A stretch of 29,275 nucleotides of DNA, from positions 1 to 29,275 of the forward strand of contig JALLBK010000599.1 in assembly GCA_036940085.1 (NCBI GenBank), written 5' to 3'. The translations under genes and the position numbers were made by a program. The notes under the pieces were generated by a model. That model saw only the letters and a program-made list of their open reading frames with translations. It was not told where the DNA came from and made no database searches. The DNA is from Discostella pseudostelligera (lineage: Eukaryota; Bacillariophyta; Thalassiosirophyceae; Thalassiosirales; Thalassiosiraceae). Within the stretch, counting starts at the first letter, position 1. Every line of letters begins with the position of its first letter. This document shows positions 9,877-18,802 of this stretch, one piece after another.

Positions 9877-11547
9877 TCAATTGTACTGATTCCTAATTTC
9901 ATGTAGCCACTTCTCCAATATATTAGTAATCTTCACAAAACCCTCACGAATATCCTCAGTATCATTCTCGCTCGGTCCAACATGTGACAAGTCGCTGTGG
10001 TGAGCTCCGTTCTCGAAGTTTAATGCCAAAATCGTATCAGACAAGTCTTCCAGATGTGATCCACCCGACCACATGTCCTGCATTCCATTTGTGAACAAAA
10101 TATGGGATGCGTTTGCTCTGACTAAATCATCAAAACCTGTATCCCTAACCAGCGCGAACGGTTGGGGCACCACTTTTTCGCCATATCGAAGATGACAATA
10201 TTCGGTTAGATCCTTGTATGTCCACTTCCGTGGAGGGAACATGGACTCAGACGAGAAGCCAATAGGATCTATCAATGTGGTGCAAAGTTGAAAATCCCAC
10301 ATTTTTCCATCGTTGCCAGCGCCAGACCCTGACCAATCAGATGTTGCTATTCGTGGATTGTCACCATCGGGTAGAAATGTCGATAGATCAAAGCAGTTAT
10401 CATCTTCGTTGTCGTGTTCTTTCACGTATCCTCCTCCTGCTTCGTCATCTTCGTTCGACAATTGAAAGAAGTTCGCCACCTTCTCCAACGCCGATGCTGA
10501 TTGTTCATCCTGAAACACTTGACACGCCTTGTATAACCCCAACTCTGGTCCGGGCGGATATGCATCCATATCGTAATCAGCAAATGTAAATCCCACCGCC
10601 ATCATTACATCATCACTCAATATTGTTACATTGGTGATATATTCCGGTACACTGTCCACGCACATTTTCATGCTCTTTACCGCATCATGCACGCTTGGCG
10701 ATAATTCAATTAATTTCTTTGCCTCATGTAGTGTAGTTCGTACAGCATCTGCGCATCCCGGCGATAGACGTTCAGCAGCCTTGGTTACCACATCATAATA
10801 CACATTCTGATCAGCACTTTGATCGTACAGTTTCAGTGGTGCCGAGGCTGCGTAACTGATATCTACAAAGTTTGGATACACCAGTCGGAACATGGCCGAT
10901 AAGAAACCAGGATAGCTCCCTCCCACGGATATCACTGGACAATACTCGTTTGATGGTCGATGTGATGAACAGTTTATTCGATCTTTGAAGACGGAAGTTA
11001 GACGAACCATGTCGGCCATGGCTTGTTGTGGAGTCAGCAATTCAATCAGTTCCTCCACTGTGGCTTTTCGTCCGACAATGGGCTGATACGGTCCATAGAA
11101 ACGATGCTCAATCTCAATCACTGCCGCCCCAAAGTACGGTGCCAAATGCTGCGTCACAAACGGATACAGCATACCATGATCCAACGAGCCTTCGCCACCC
11201 ACAATCAGGAAGACGGGATGACCAGGTCCTTTAAAGTATTCAGTACTGGCATAATAGCGATTGGACCACGTGGAGGTGACAGAAGGATTGAAGTGGTCGA
11301 CAAACTGATCATGGTAGAAGAGTGCTCGATTTTCATCGGTAATGTCATCATCGTCGTCGGTGCCAATTACTGTGTTCGGAGGGAATGCATTTGAAGCTAA
11401 TGCCAGTAGATTAGTAAGTAGCACAACGAGGCATAGTACGACACCAGCAATAATAATCCAATGTTTGGAACGATGAGGATGTTGTTGGGAGCCCACGCTG
11501 GCGGCGTTAGATTCGTAGCCGTCGATTGCGCCGTAGGAGCTTGTCAT
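9877..11547 (-). CDS. S28-family serine carboxypeptidase (PRCP/DPP7-like), membrane-anchored, copy B
   Basis: 556 residues on the minus strand, ATG at 11547 and stop at 9877. It has the same architecture as copy A: a short cytosolic tail beginning SYGAIDGYES in both, a membrane helix (about 29-50), an Asp-rich linker, GGSYPG with Ser211, the NGMQDMWSGGS Asp motif and GAHHSDL His motif, and the same C-terminal end EIRNQYN. The central part (around residues 125-220) is almost identical to copy A even at the DNA level, while the linker between about 370 and 430 has diverged (GGGYVKEHDNEDD and a Gly/Ser stretch absent from A). Similarity to copy A stops right after the stop codon, so mainly the coding part is conserved. 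It converges with the LRR gene 120 bp away. Confidence 0.93.
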   Translation of the reverse strand: MTSSYGAIDGYESNAASVGSQQHPHRSKHWIIIAGVVLCLVVLLTNLLALASNAFPPNTVIGTDDDDDITDENRALFYHDQFVDHFNPSVTSTWSNRYYASTEYFKGPGHPVFLIVGGEGSLDHGMLYPFVTQHLAPYFGAAVIEIEHRFYGPYQPIVGRKATVEELIELLTPQQAMADMVRLTSVFKDRINCSSHRPSNEYCPVISVGGSYPGFLSAMFRLVYPNFVDISYAASAPLKLYDQSADQNVYYDVVTKAAERLSPGCADAVRTTLHEAKKLIELSPSVHDAVKSMKMCVDSVPEYITNVTILSDDVMMAVGFTFADYDMDAYPPGPELGLYKACQVFQDEQSASALEKVANFFQLSNEDDEAGGGYVKEHDNEDDNCFDLSTFLPDGDNPRIATSDWSGSGAGNDGKMWDFQLCTTLIDPIGFSSESMFPPRKWTYKDLTEYCHLRYGEKVVPQPFALVRDTGFDDLVRANASHILFTNGMQDMWSGGSHLEDLSDTILALNFENGAHHSDLSHVGPSENDTEDIREGFVKITNILEKWLHEIRNQYN

Positions 11548-12195
11548 GTTTGTTAATGGAATGATCTTCCTGGAGTGAGGTGAGATAACTACCTATTTCG
11601 TTCTAGTTTGGGCTGTTGCTGTTGGAATCAATAATTGCACCGCCATCACCTGATCATTATCATTGTCGTCGCGTGTTGTGTGTTTTCCCTCCTTTTTCTT
11701 CCTCGACGGAAGAAGTAGTGATCGAAGGTCGAAGTTGAGGAAGGTCGCTGCTGCGTTGAATGCAGTTGAATGGTTGGTTTCAGTTGAATGGTTAGAAGAT
11801 CTTGGACGATGACGATGACGACGACGCACCATGAGCACGTGTCTTTTATCGGCATGCAGGTGGACCGACACAAGAAGTGAGTGAAGGTGTTAAGTATCTT
11901 TCCACAAGTCCCCAACTATCTTTCAAAGTTGCATCCTGTTGCATCCACGTCATCGTCGTCTTTCCGTCGTCCATCCACCTTCGTCGCTCAAAGAAAAGAT
12001 GGCGTGAACGTGCTCCATATGACTTCACAGTGGAAGCTGTATCTCGTAAATATACTGTTTCCTCTGTACCTAGTGAATTTGAAATTAAAATTTTGAAATT
12101 AGGCCCCTATGTGAAACGTGGGAATTCGTAGAATGGAGAAAAGATTTGGCGGGAAAATGGCCACGTTGCGAAAGTGGCGGGAACAAAGTTGAACG
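11548..12195. promoter_or_regulatory. Divergent promoter region with E2F-like sites next to the orphan gene
   Basis: The 648-bp gap lies between two divergently transcribed genes. It includes a GACGAT microsatellite-like tract (about 11805-11826), an A/T block (ATTTGAAATT, then AAAATTTTGAAATT, 12077-12101), GCCCCTATGT (12103-12112), TTTGGCGGGAAAA (12145-12157) and GTGGCGGGAA (12174-12183) just 13 nt before the ATG at 12196. Open frames at 11593-11915 are Arg/His/Thr low-complexity and not called. Confidence 0.5.
12145..12183 (+). promoter_or_regulatory. Paired E2F-like sites upstream of the orphan gene
   Basis: TTTGGCGGGAAAA (12145-12157) and GTGGCGGGAA (12174-12183) match the E2F/DP consensus TTTSGCGS in a tandem arrangement 12-50 bp before the start codon. 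In plants and animals such sites drive S-phase genes. Function here is inferred only from the match. Confidence 0.45.
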
Positions 12196-13485
12196 ATGAA
12201 GACCATGACATCCGTTCCACAGCCCTACCATATGCGTTTAGATATCCCGATGTCGTCCATCAATAACGCCGACGTCTTCGACGAGGAGGAATTACTTGCC
12301 ATTGCCAATGATAGCGATGACGATAGTAGTGGGGGGAGTTCAAGAATATCGTCTTCATCAGCAGCAGCAGCATCTCCCCACGTAGAGGCAAGGGTGCGTA
12401 CTCCATCATTACCACTGCGGGCCCTCGAAGATGATGCCGCCGATAAAATAAATGAAAGACACATTCAGTCTCAACATGAATCCATTGCGAAGCATATGAG
12501 TGATGCATCGAGCAGTGATGACGATGACGATGACGATGGGTTTTTAGAATCATGGTTCGATGCTGAAAATGCAAAGAAGAGGTATGCTGTGCCGGCTGAA
12601 GCAGCAGAGTCCCAAGTGGAAGAATTCGAGGAGGAGATACATAATGAAGTTCCGACAACGAATACTGATAACGAAAAAGCAACAAAAGACGTTAAACAAG
12701 ACGGTGGTGAAACAAAGAACAATATTGATACTCCGAATGAAAGAAGAACCGAATTGCAGCTGGGAACAAGCGTTCTGAATTGGATTTCAGTGAGGGGGAG
12801 GAAGACAAAGAAATATTCTCTGTCGAAAATGCATGAAAGTGATGGAAGCAATGTTGGCTTGGTTGCTATTGAGAGAAATCATGAAGATAATAATCCACAA
12901 AGATCCGCGATATTACGGCTGAGTACTTCTAATACAAAGAAACGGCGGAGTGCGGGATCATCTGACAGTATTACCGCAACACTCGAGGAGGATGCATCAT
13001 CGAATGAGGGTTCGGAAGATAAACCAAAAAGGTACATCGGCCAAGCCAGCTTTCCCAATGAAACAGACGGAGCAATGTCAACATCCGACGGAGCAATGGT
13101 CGATTGTCTTGCTGTATACAACCGCCAAGGTAGGTGCTACGTTCTCGAAATTGTGGATGTAACGGTGACGAATTTGGCAACATCCTCAGAGGAGGTGGCG
13201 ACGTCGACTCGAAATGAAAGAAAGGCCGATGGTGCAAAACTCGCCATCAAATCTCCCAGCCAACATGGTGAATTGAATTGCAAAGCAACAGCAGGGAAAC
13301 AGCCCATCTACAAAAGGAGTGTGTGGGTCTCTCATACGGGGCATACTACCAGAACACAAGGACGAAAACAACTGCTGTGCCTCTCTATCTCTCATCATCA
13401 TCTATCCTCCTTCTCGCTCTCATCCAACCTCCCGACAATCTATGACATCATGGCGACGGCACAAATTAAGGCGAGAAGCCAGTAG
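12196..13485 (+). CDS. Acidic, mostly disordered protein of unknown function
   Basis: 429 residues with no family I recognise. Residues 28-180 are rich in Asp, Glu and Ser ([26 protein letters not shown]). A basic patch with RGRKTKKYS follows (about 199-207), then TKKRRS, a nuclear-localisation-like segment (about 248-253). The most structured-looking part is about 295-335 ([20 protein letters not shown]), which could be a beta-hairpin. The last 40 residues are His/Ser/Leu-rich and may not be real protein. The acidic/basic composition and E2F-like sites directly upstream hint at a nuclear, possibly S-phase protein; that is inference. The 3' end overlaps the convergent ATP synthase alpha coding sequence by 20 bp. 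A GTAGGT donor at 13130 and an AG at 13188-13189 define a possible 60-nt in-frame intron. No stop occurs if it is retained. Confidence 0.55.
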   Translation: MKTMTSVPQPYHMRLDIPMSSINNADVFDEEELLAIANDSDDDSSGGSSRISSSSAAAASPHVEARVRTPSLPLRALEDDAADKINERHIQSQHESIAKHMSDASSSDDDDDDDGFLESWFDAENAKKRYAVPAEAAESQVEEFEEEIHNEVPTTNTDNEKATKDVKQDGGETKNNIDTPNERRTELQLGTSVLNWISVRGRKTKKYSLSKMHESDGSNVGLVAIERNHEDNNPQRSAILRLSTSNTKKRRSAGSSDSITATLEEDASSNEGSEDKPKRYIGQASFPNETDGAMSTSDGAMVDCLAVYNRQGRCYVLEIVDVTVTNLATSSEEVATSTRNERKADGAKLAIKSPSQHGELNCKATAGKQPIYKRSVWVSHTGHTTRTQGRKQLLCLSISHHHLSSFSLSSNLPTIYDIMATAQIKARSQ

Positions 13486-15710
13486 TGAAATCCTCCGCAA
13501 TATCATGAAGCTTCTTCGTCACACCCTCCGAAAGGACATATCCCGCATCCACAATCTCCTTCAACACACCGGCATGCGCACCCTTCATATGAGCCAAGAA
13601 TGCCTTCTCAAACGCCTGGACATGCTCGACATCAATTCGATCACAGTATCCCTTGACACCAATGAAGAGCGAGGCCACCACCTCCTCGGGTTCGTATGGC
13701 ATGTACTGTCCCTGCTTGAGTAGTTCGTAGAGACGTACACCACGGTTGAGCTGCTGTTGGGTGGCCGCATCAAGATCGGAACCAAACTTGGCAAAGGCAG
13801 CTACCTCACGGTATTGAGCCAACTCCAGCTTCATGGTACCAGCCACGGCCTTGGTGGCCTTGTACTGCGCGGCGGAACCGACACGAGAGACGGAAAGACC
13901 GACAGAGATGGCAGGACGTTGTCCTTGGTAGAAAAGTTCCGACTCCAAGAAGATTTGTCCATCGGTAATGGAAATCACATTGGTGGGAATGTACGCCGAC
14001 ACATCCCCGGCTTGAGTCTCAATGACGGGAAGGGCCGTCAAGGATCCACCGCCAGTGTTGCGATGCATCTTGGCCGCACGTTCCAATAGACGACTGTGGA
14101 GGTAAAATACATCTCCGGGGTAGGCCTCACGTCCGGGTGGACGACGAAGGAGGAGGGACATTTGACGATAGGCTACGGCTTGCTTCGAGAGATCGTCGTA
14201 GAAGATCACCGCATGTTTGCCGTTATCGCGAAAGTATTCACCCATGGCAGCACCAGTGTAGGGAGCAAGGAATTGAAGTGGTGCCGAGTCGGAGGCAGTG
14301 GCAGCGACAATGATGCAATTGTCCATGGCCTTCTTGTCATCAAGCTGTCCGACAAGTTGGGCAATGGTCGATCGCTTCTGTCCAACGCCGACGTAGATGC
14401 ACGCCAATGGATCCTTCTTCGTCTTTTGGTTGATAATGGTATCAATGGCAATGGCCGTCTTACCCGTCTGACGATCACCAATGATAAGCTCACGCTGTCC
14501 ACGTCCAATGGGGATGAGGGCATCGACGGCCTTGAGCCCGGTAAGCATGGGTTCCGAGACGGATTCACGTGGGATAATACCGGGTGCCTTCACCTCGGCA
14601 CGAGAACGCTTGCATCCATCCAAGCTGGCACCACCATCGATTGGCTGGCCAATACCATCGACGACACGTCCCAATAGTTCCGGACCAACGGGGACATCCA
14701 CAATCGCACCAGTACGCTTGACCGTATCCCCCTCAAGGATATCGCGATCGTCACCAAAGATGACCACACCCACATTGTCCTCTTCGAGGTTGAGTGCCAT
14801 CCCGCGCAATCCGCAGGCAAAGACAACCATCTCTCCGGCTTGGACGTTGGCAAGGCCGTAGACACGTGCGATACCATCTCCGACGGAGATGACAGAGCCG
14901 GTTTCGGCGTACTTGACGGCAGTGTCCTCGGAACTGGCGCCGGAGATTTTGGATTCGAGGTAGGTGGTAAGTTCGAGAGTTTGGGAGGCCATGGAGCGGG
15001 AGGTGGTGGCGAGGAAGGTGGTGCGGGCCACCTGTGAGAAAATAGTAATAATAATAACGAAGAAGAGAGAGAGATAGAAGAAATGGGGGGAGAAGATGGG
15101 TTAGATTAACATGGGCATAGATGAATCAGATAATTCATGGTGAACGAATGGTCCAAACTTTGTCAGCGCCCCCCCTCCATCCACCCTCTACCTGACATCT
15201 AGAGTTCACAGATAGCTGCTAGCCCAGGAGATGATGCCATGGATGTGTCTAATGAATAGTCCCCTGGCTAAGTCTCCTTATGTTGGCGAGCTTGTGACAG
15301 TTTATCCCCTCGAAGCATAGACAGAGAGGGTGGATAGGAGGGATAATTATTGCTGGCGATGGACCAATAATTTCATGGCAACCCACGCCCCCCCCCACCC
15401 CCAAAATAAAATTTAAAGAGAAGCTGCTCCCCATAATAGACGCTGGGAATAGAAGAGCATGGGATGCATCCATCGATGTGCAGGATGGGCGTTGGATATT
15501 AAGTTGCAGTAGTGTCGGCGGCGGCTGCGAAGGTCGACGTTGGCGGTGGCGAATCTTTCCCCCACTCTCGTCTCCCCCTCCCCCCTCTTCCGTCCCCTAC
15601 ACAATAACAATCGAATACAAATTACAAGTAGAAGATAATTGCCGTACCTGAGGGGCCGAAGCCAAGGCCACCCGCTTAGCAAGCGTTGCTACCGCTGATC
15701 GAAGAGCCAT
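13466..15710 (-). CDS. ATP1: Mitochondrial F1-ATP synthase subunit alpha, two exons
   Basis: Encoded on the minus strand by 15710-15648 joined to 15031-13466, 542 residues, the expected size. The alpha subunit forms the F1 hexamer with beta and binds non-catalytic nucleotide. Walker A GDRQTGKT is at 206-213. [26 protein letters not shown], and the [12 protein letters not shown] and [15 protein letters not shown] segments are all canonical. The short first exon ([21 protein letters not shown] without acidic residues) plus [17 protein letters not shown] forms a typical mitochondrial presequence. The large exon alone begins with GTG (Val), not ATG, which supports the upstream exon. Diatom plastid atpA is plastid-encoded, so this is the mitochondrial subunit. 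The alpha C-terminal domain ends in EDFTTGFSP. Confidence 0.96.
15032..15647 (-). other. Long first intron of ATP synthase alpha (616 nt)
   Basis: The donor CCTCAG|GTACGG and acceptor TTCTCACAG|GTGGCC fit GT-AG rules and separate the presequence exon from the enzyme body. It is seven to eight times longer than the other introns in this window (74-90 nt). On the transcribed sense (minus) strand it has repeated G-tracts, at 15168-15187, 15386-15402 and 15558-15598. The open frames inside (15249-15473, 15413-15682) look non-coding. No snoRNA boxes were recognised. Confidence 0.88.
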
Positions 15711-16748
15711 GGTTGAGGTCTTTAATTTTCAAGAGGGTCCACTCTCTCTAGATATCGACGCACTCTTTGGCCTGGCTGTTTGCTTGCTTTGTTGGCTGTG
15801 TGGTGCGTGCAACGGAGCAAGCAAAGGCTTCGTGGTCGGAAAAAGCCGCGGTGGTGGAAGGATCTTCGTCTGTCCGCCGCTGGCCCCACAGACGATGCGA
15901 TGACGGAGTTGAGAAACCAAAAAACAAATTCTCGCAGCTCCGATGCGTATCTTCTCAGTATTTCAGGAAATCTGTCGAAGAGAGAAGTTCAGCAAGAGAG
16001 CGAGCCGGCAGAACATGTCCCAAATCCAACGCAACGATATTTCCAATTCTACATACACAATAATTTACTGATTCCAAAGTAGATGTGGAATTTGGCGAAT
16101 TCCTCCTCTCTAGTTTCAATGCTCATGGACTCCCGATAGTGGAATGTGGCGCAACTGCCCACAGACGAAGCGAAGCGCGCGCAAGCAAGCAAGCAACCAG
16201 CAAAAAAGAATGCAATGAAATTCCTTCGTTTGCAGCCTGCACTCTCACAAAAAATACGAATTCACCCGTAGACGAAGCCAAGGTGAGTAGAGGACCTCCA
16301 CCATGGACTTCCGTATCTGTACCTTGTTGGTTTCGGGCGATGGACGATGGCGTCCTAAATCCTGAGCACACCATGATGTGTTCTTTTATTATTGCCTCTC
16401 CCCATGGCCACGGCGACGATGCCCTACCCTTCCCGCCTCCGTGCCGGCGGGTGGTGGTGGCAGAGAGAGTGTGTCGGCGCGGCTGCTTCGTTGGTCGTTG
16501 GTCGTTGGCGTAGGGGTTGCCTCTCGATGCATCGGCGCCATCGACCAATGCCAATTGCTTGGGTGGATGTGTTCAGGATGTTTTGCTGTCAAGCTATTCC
16601 TCTTCGTCTTCATCGTCCTCTCACCTCCGTTGTGCCATTGTACCCTTTTCTACTCTCTCTCTAGAGCTCGCAAAGTCTCCAACGACATATCAAAATACCT
16701 CATCCATAGTCACCGCATCTCCCAAGCAAACCCAAACTCTATCGAACC
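15711..16748. promoter_or_regulatory. Divergent intergenic region between ATP synthase alpha and DUF6824 genes
   Basis: This 1,038-bp stretch should hold both promoters and the leader of the DUF6824 gene. Visible structure: a GCAAG/GCAAGC run (16178-16197), a CGTTGGT triplet repeat (about 16490-16510), CCAAT at 16548-16552, and a CT tract near 16655-16665. Several overlapping open frames (16085-16513, 16378-17106, 16392-16664) are Arg/Ser/Pro-rich and overlap each other on both strands, so none is called. No TATA box is evident. Confidence 0.4.
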
Positions 16749-17855
16749 ATGTCACACTTTGCCCCAATGTCGCACCACCATCACCATCCTCTCCATCCCA
16801 CCCAACAACAAACTCACGCTGCAGCACCCCAATACAACAAACCACCCATTGTCGTTACTGATAATGACGTCCTCTCCGGCCGTGGTGTCAACATTGCCGC
16901 CCATCCTGGCAATGAACGCTTCCGCACTCTCGTTACTACCCGTGCCGATGCCTCCTACTGTGAATCCTACTCTGCTTCCGAAAAAAAGGCAGTGGCTGAA
17001 GAGATTGTACGACACATTGCCAGTCTCAATCCGCCTGGTCGCTTTCTTAAGCGAGAAGGACGAGGACAAGTCTCCCGTGGACTCAATGGCCCCTGGGAGG
17101 AATTGAACCGTCGCGAGGCCATCAAAAAGACATGCCAGGCATTACGAGACTGCAATCGCAATGATCGCGAGTCATATGCCCAAGGTGTGGCACCTCCCGA
17201 AGATGTCAAGGCTGTGGCCGAAGAGTTGGTAGGATCGGGTGTGGCATTGAAAGATCGTGCCAGCCGAGCCGCCGAGGAGGTGGCGGCGGAAATATCGACA
17301 CGATTGCGGGAGGCCATGGAGGCAGCGGGAGTGCCCGAGGAGACCATTGAAGAGCAGTTGAAAAGGCAGCGTGCGGATCCTACCTATGTGATACCGGGGT
17401 TTAGTATGACGGCGTCGGGGGGATTTGCACCCCATCCTACTATTACTGCGGAAGCGTATCCACCCTCGGTGGCTCAAGTGCTTGGTCCCGATGACAATAT
17501 AATGACTGTAGTACCAGCCTCCGCAGCCGGGAGTGTCGTCGTGGGTCTATCGGGCATCTATTCCATGTATCCTCACCCCGCAGTAGATGCCGCACCAATG
17601 AATATGGAAGCACACTTGGCTGCCCGTGCCGCGGCAGGATATATCCATCCCGATGAACGGTTGGCCATGGAGAAGAAACGTATTATGAAAGAGGTCGAAG
17701 AAGAGGATATCCGTACGATGAAGGAGGAGGATGCAGCGGTGGCTGTGGCGAATTTGGATTCGAATGGAGTGGATGAGGATGTTGCCGCGGGGATTGCCGT
17801 GGCCATGGCTCAAGATGCAGAGAAGGCGGCGGCGGTTGCTGAGATGTCGGTATAA
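16749..17855 (+). CDS. DUF6824-domain protein
   Basis: 368 residues. After a His/Gln/Pro-rich leader (1-32) comes the conserved block at about 34-125: TDNDVLSGRGVNIAAHPGN, then RTLV, a K/A-rich helix (KKAVAEEIVRHI), PPGRFLKR, and a WEEL segment followed by AIKKTCQALRD. This is the DUF6824 signature found in large families in diatoms; its biochemical role is not established. The rest is Ala/Glu-rich with likely coiled coil (about 150-210), a Gly/Pro/Tyr-rich middle, and a charged helical tail (MEKKRIMKEVEEED) ending in an Ala-rich stretch. ATG at 16749 has A at -3 (ACCATGT) and starts just before the domain. A single exon is sufficient. A nucleic-acid-binding or regulatory role is sometimes guessed, but nothing here shows it. 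Confidence 0.85.
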   Translation: MSHFAPMSHHHHHPLHPTQQQTHAAAPQYNKPPIVVTDNDVLSGRGVNIAAHPGNERFRTLVTTRADASYCESYSASEKKAVAEEIVRHIASLNPPGRFLKREGRGQVSRGLNGPWEELNRREAIKKTCQALRDCNRNDRESYAQGVAPPEDVKAVAEELVGSGVALKDRASRAAEEVAAEISTRLREAMEAAGVPEETIEEQLKRQRADPTYVIPGFSMTASGGFAPHPTITAEAYPPSVAQVLGPDDNIMTVVPASAAGSVVVGLSGIYSMYPHPAVDAAPMNMEAHLAARAAAGYIHPDERLAMEKKRIMKEVEEEDIRTMKEEDAAVAVANLDSNGVDEDVAAGIAVAMAQDAEKAAAVAEMSV

Positions 17856-18252
17856 GACTGTCGTTGCAGCCATGCATTCACTTTCAGTTTTATTATCTTT
17901 GCATCTTTTCTGCCCAGCTTCATCCGACGACAACCTTCTGCTTTCCGTTATGCCGACTTCACACGATCCTTTTGCGTGGAGGAAAGCCACATCACTTTCC
18001 CTACCCAGCCCCCAATCAACAACTTATTCATTCATCGACGTTATTTGTTTCGAGGAGAGACTTATTATCTGTTGTTCCGTAATGCGATTACTAAAAACCC
18101 TTTACTCCAAACGAGTACTATTACGTTCTCTGCATTGCTCTACATCATTATCTTAGACCCACGTCCAACGTCTATTGCTTTGCAACATGTTGTAGATGTT
18201 TGCACGCTTTACATTTTGCATCCAATCTGCCCATCAATCGACTCTTCTCCTC

Positions 18253-18277
18253 GCATTGCATTGCATTGCATTGCATT
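18253..18277. repeat. GCATT x5 pentanucleotide microsatellite
   Basis: Five perfect tandem GCATT units upstream of the TGGCGA cluster. Likely slippage-prone simple repeat with no function inferred. Confidence 0.9.
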
Positions 18278-18359
18278 GATCTGATTGATTATCGATCATC
18301 GCATCACCGAAGAGTACAGCCATGCATAATATCATTATCAGAGTGCGGGCGGTGGTCAA

Positions 18360-18546
18360 TGGCGAAAATGGCGGGAGGGCATTGTGGCGATCTGTGGCGA
18401 TAATATGGCGAAAATAAGCCGGGAAGGAACGTGTGGCGATTGGCGATAATATGGCGAATTTCCAATGGTGCGCACGTGACGTTGGTGCCATGCATGCCGC
18501 TGGACGAGAAGTACTACTATTAATAATTCACAACCATCGGTGGCGA
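18360..18546. promoter_or_regulatory. Homotypic cluster of TGGCGA motifs
   Basis: TGGCGA occurs at 18360, 18385, 18395, 18406, 18433, 18441, 18452 and 18541, plus ATGGCGGGA at 18369. Two copies share the longer GGCGATAATATGGCGAA. The motif resembles half an E2F/DP site (reverse strand TTTTCGCCA). The last copy is 10 bp before the TATA box (18556). It is close to the transporter gene and in the right position to regulate it. Confidence 0.6.
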
Positions 18547-18802
18547 TCAGTGCAATATAAATAGCCTCACCGCACTCCCCCTCTCTCTTCCAACCAAAGT
18601 TGCGCGCGCGTGAAGCAGTGCGGTAGAATCGAATTTACTCACCAGCCACCGGAGGAGTGCCATCTGCATCTTCTGGTGTCNTTATCTCGAGTTAGAGAGG
18701 GATTGGACGAGAGATTCGACGGCTTGAACTTGCTATTAACACACACTGCATTTGCATTGAACTACAAACGACGAGGCAGGACAAAGCAGCAGCAGTTTCA
18801 CA

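Larger units (their letters stand above)
17856..18802 (+). promoter_or_regulatory. Promoter and leader of the NTP/NDP-transporter-like gene
   Basis: The 947-bp gap holds an ordered promoter. A pentanucleotide run GCATT x5 lies at 18253-18277. TGGCGA occurs eight times from 18360 to 18546, plus one TGGCGG. CCAAT is at 18462-18466, CACGTGACGT at 18473-18482 (G-box fused to the TGACGT core bound by CRE-type bZIP factors), and TATAAATAG at 18556-18564. CT-rich DNA around 18580-18595 suits a start site. No ATG occurs between about 18585 and 18803, so 18803 is the first AUG. An undetermined base (N) is at 18681. The first 400 bases hold the 3' end of DUF6824 and nothing else recognised. Confidence 0.65.

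Noticed and set aside
12471..12851. 126-codon antisense frame in the acidic gene
   Set aside because: Ser-rich mirror of GAT/GAC-rich codons, a common artefact.
14096..14677. 193-codon open frame antisense to ATP synthase alpha
   Set aside because: Shadow of a highly conserved, codon-biased gene on the opposite strand.
15249..15682. Two frames inside the first ATP synthase intron
   Set aside because: They cross the well-supported splice signals and poly-C tracts; no family resemblance.
16085..17106. Several plus and minus frames upstream of DUF6824
   Set aside because: Mutually overlapping, Arg/Pro/Ser-rich; the longest runs out of frame across the real DUF6824 domain.
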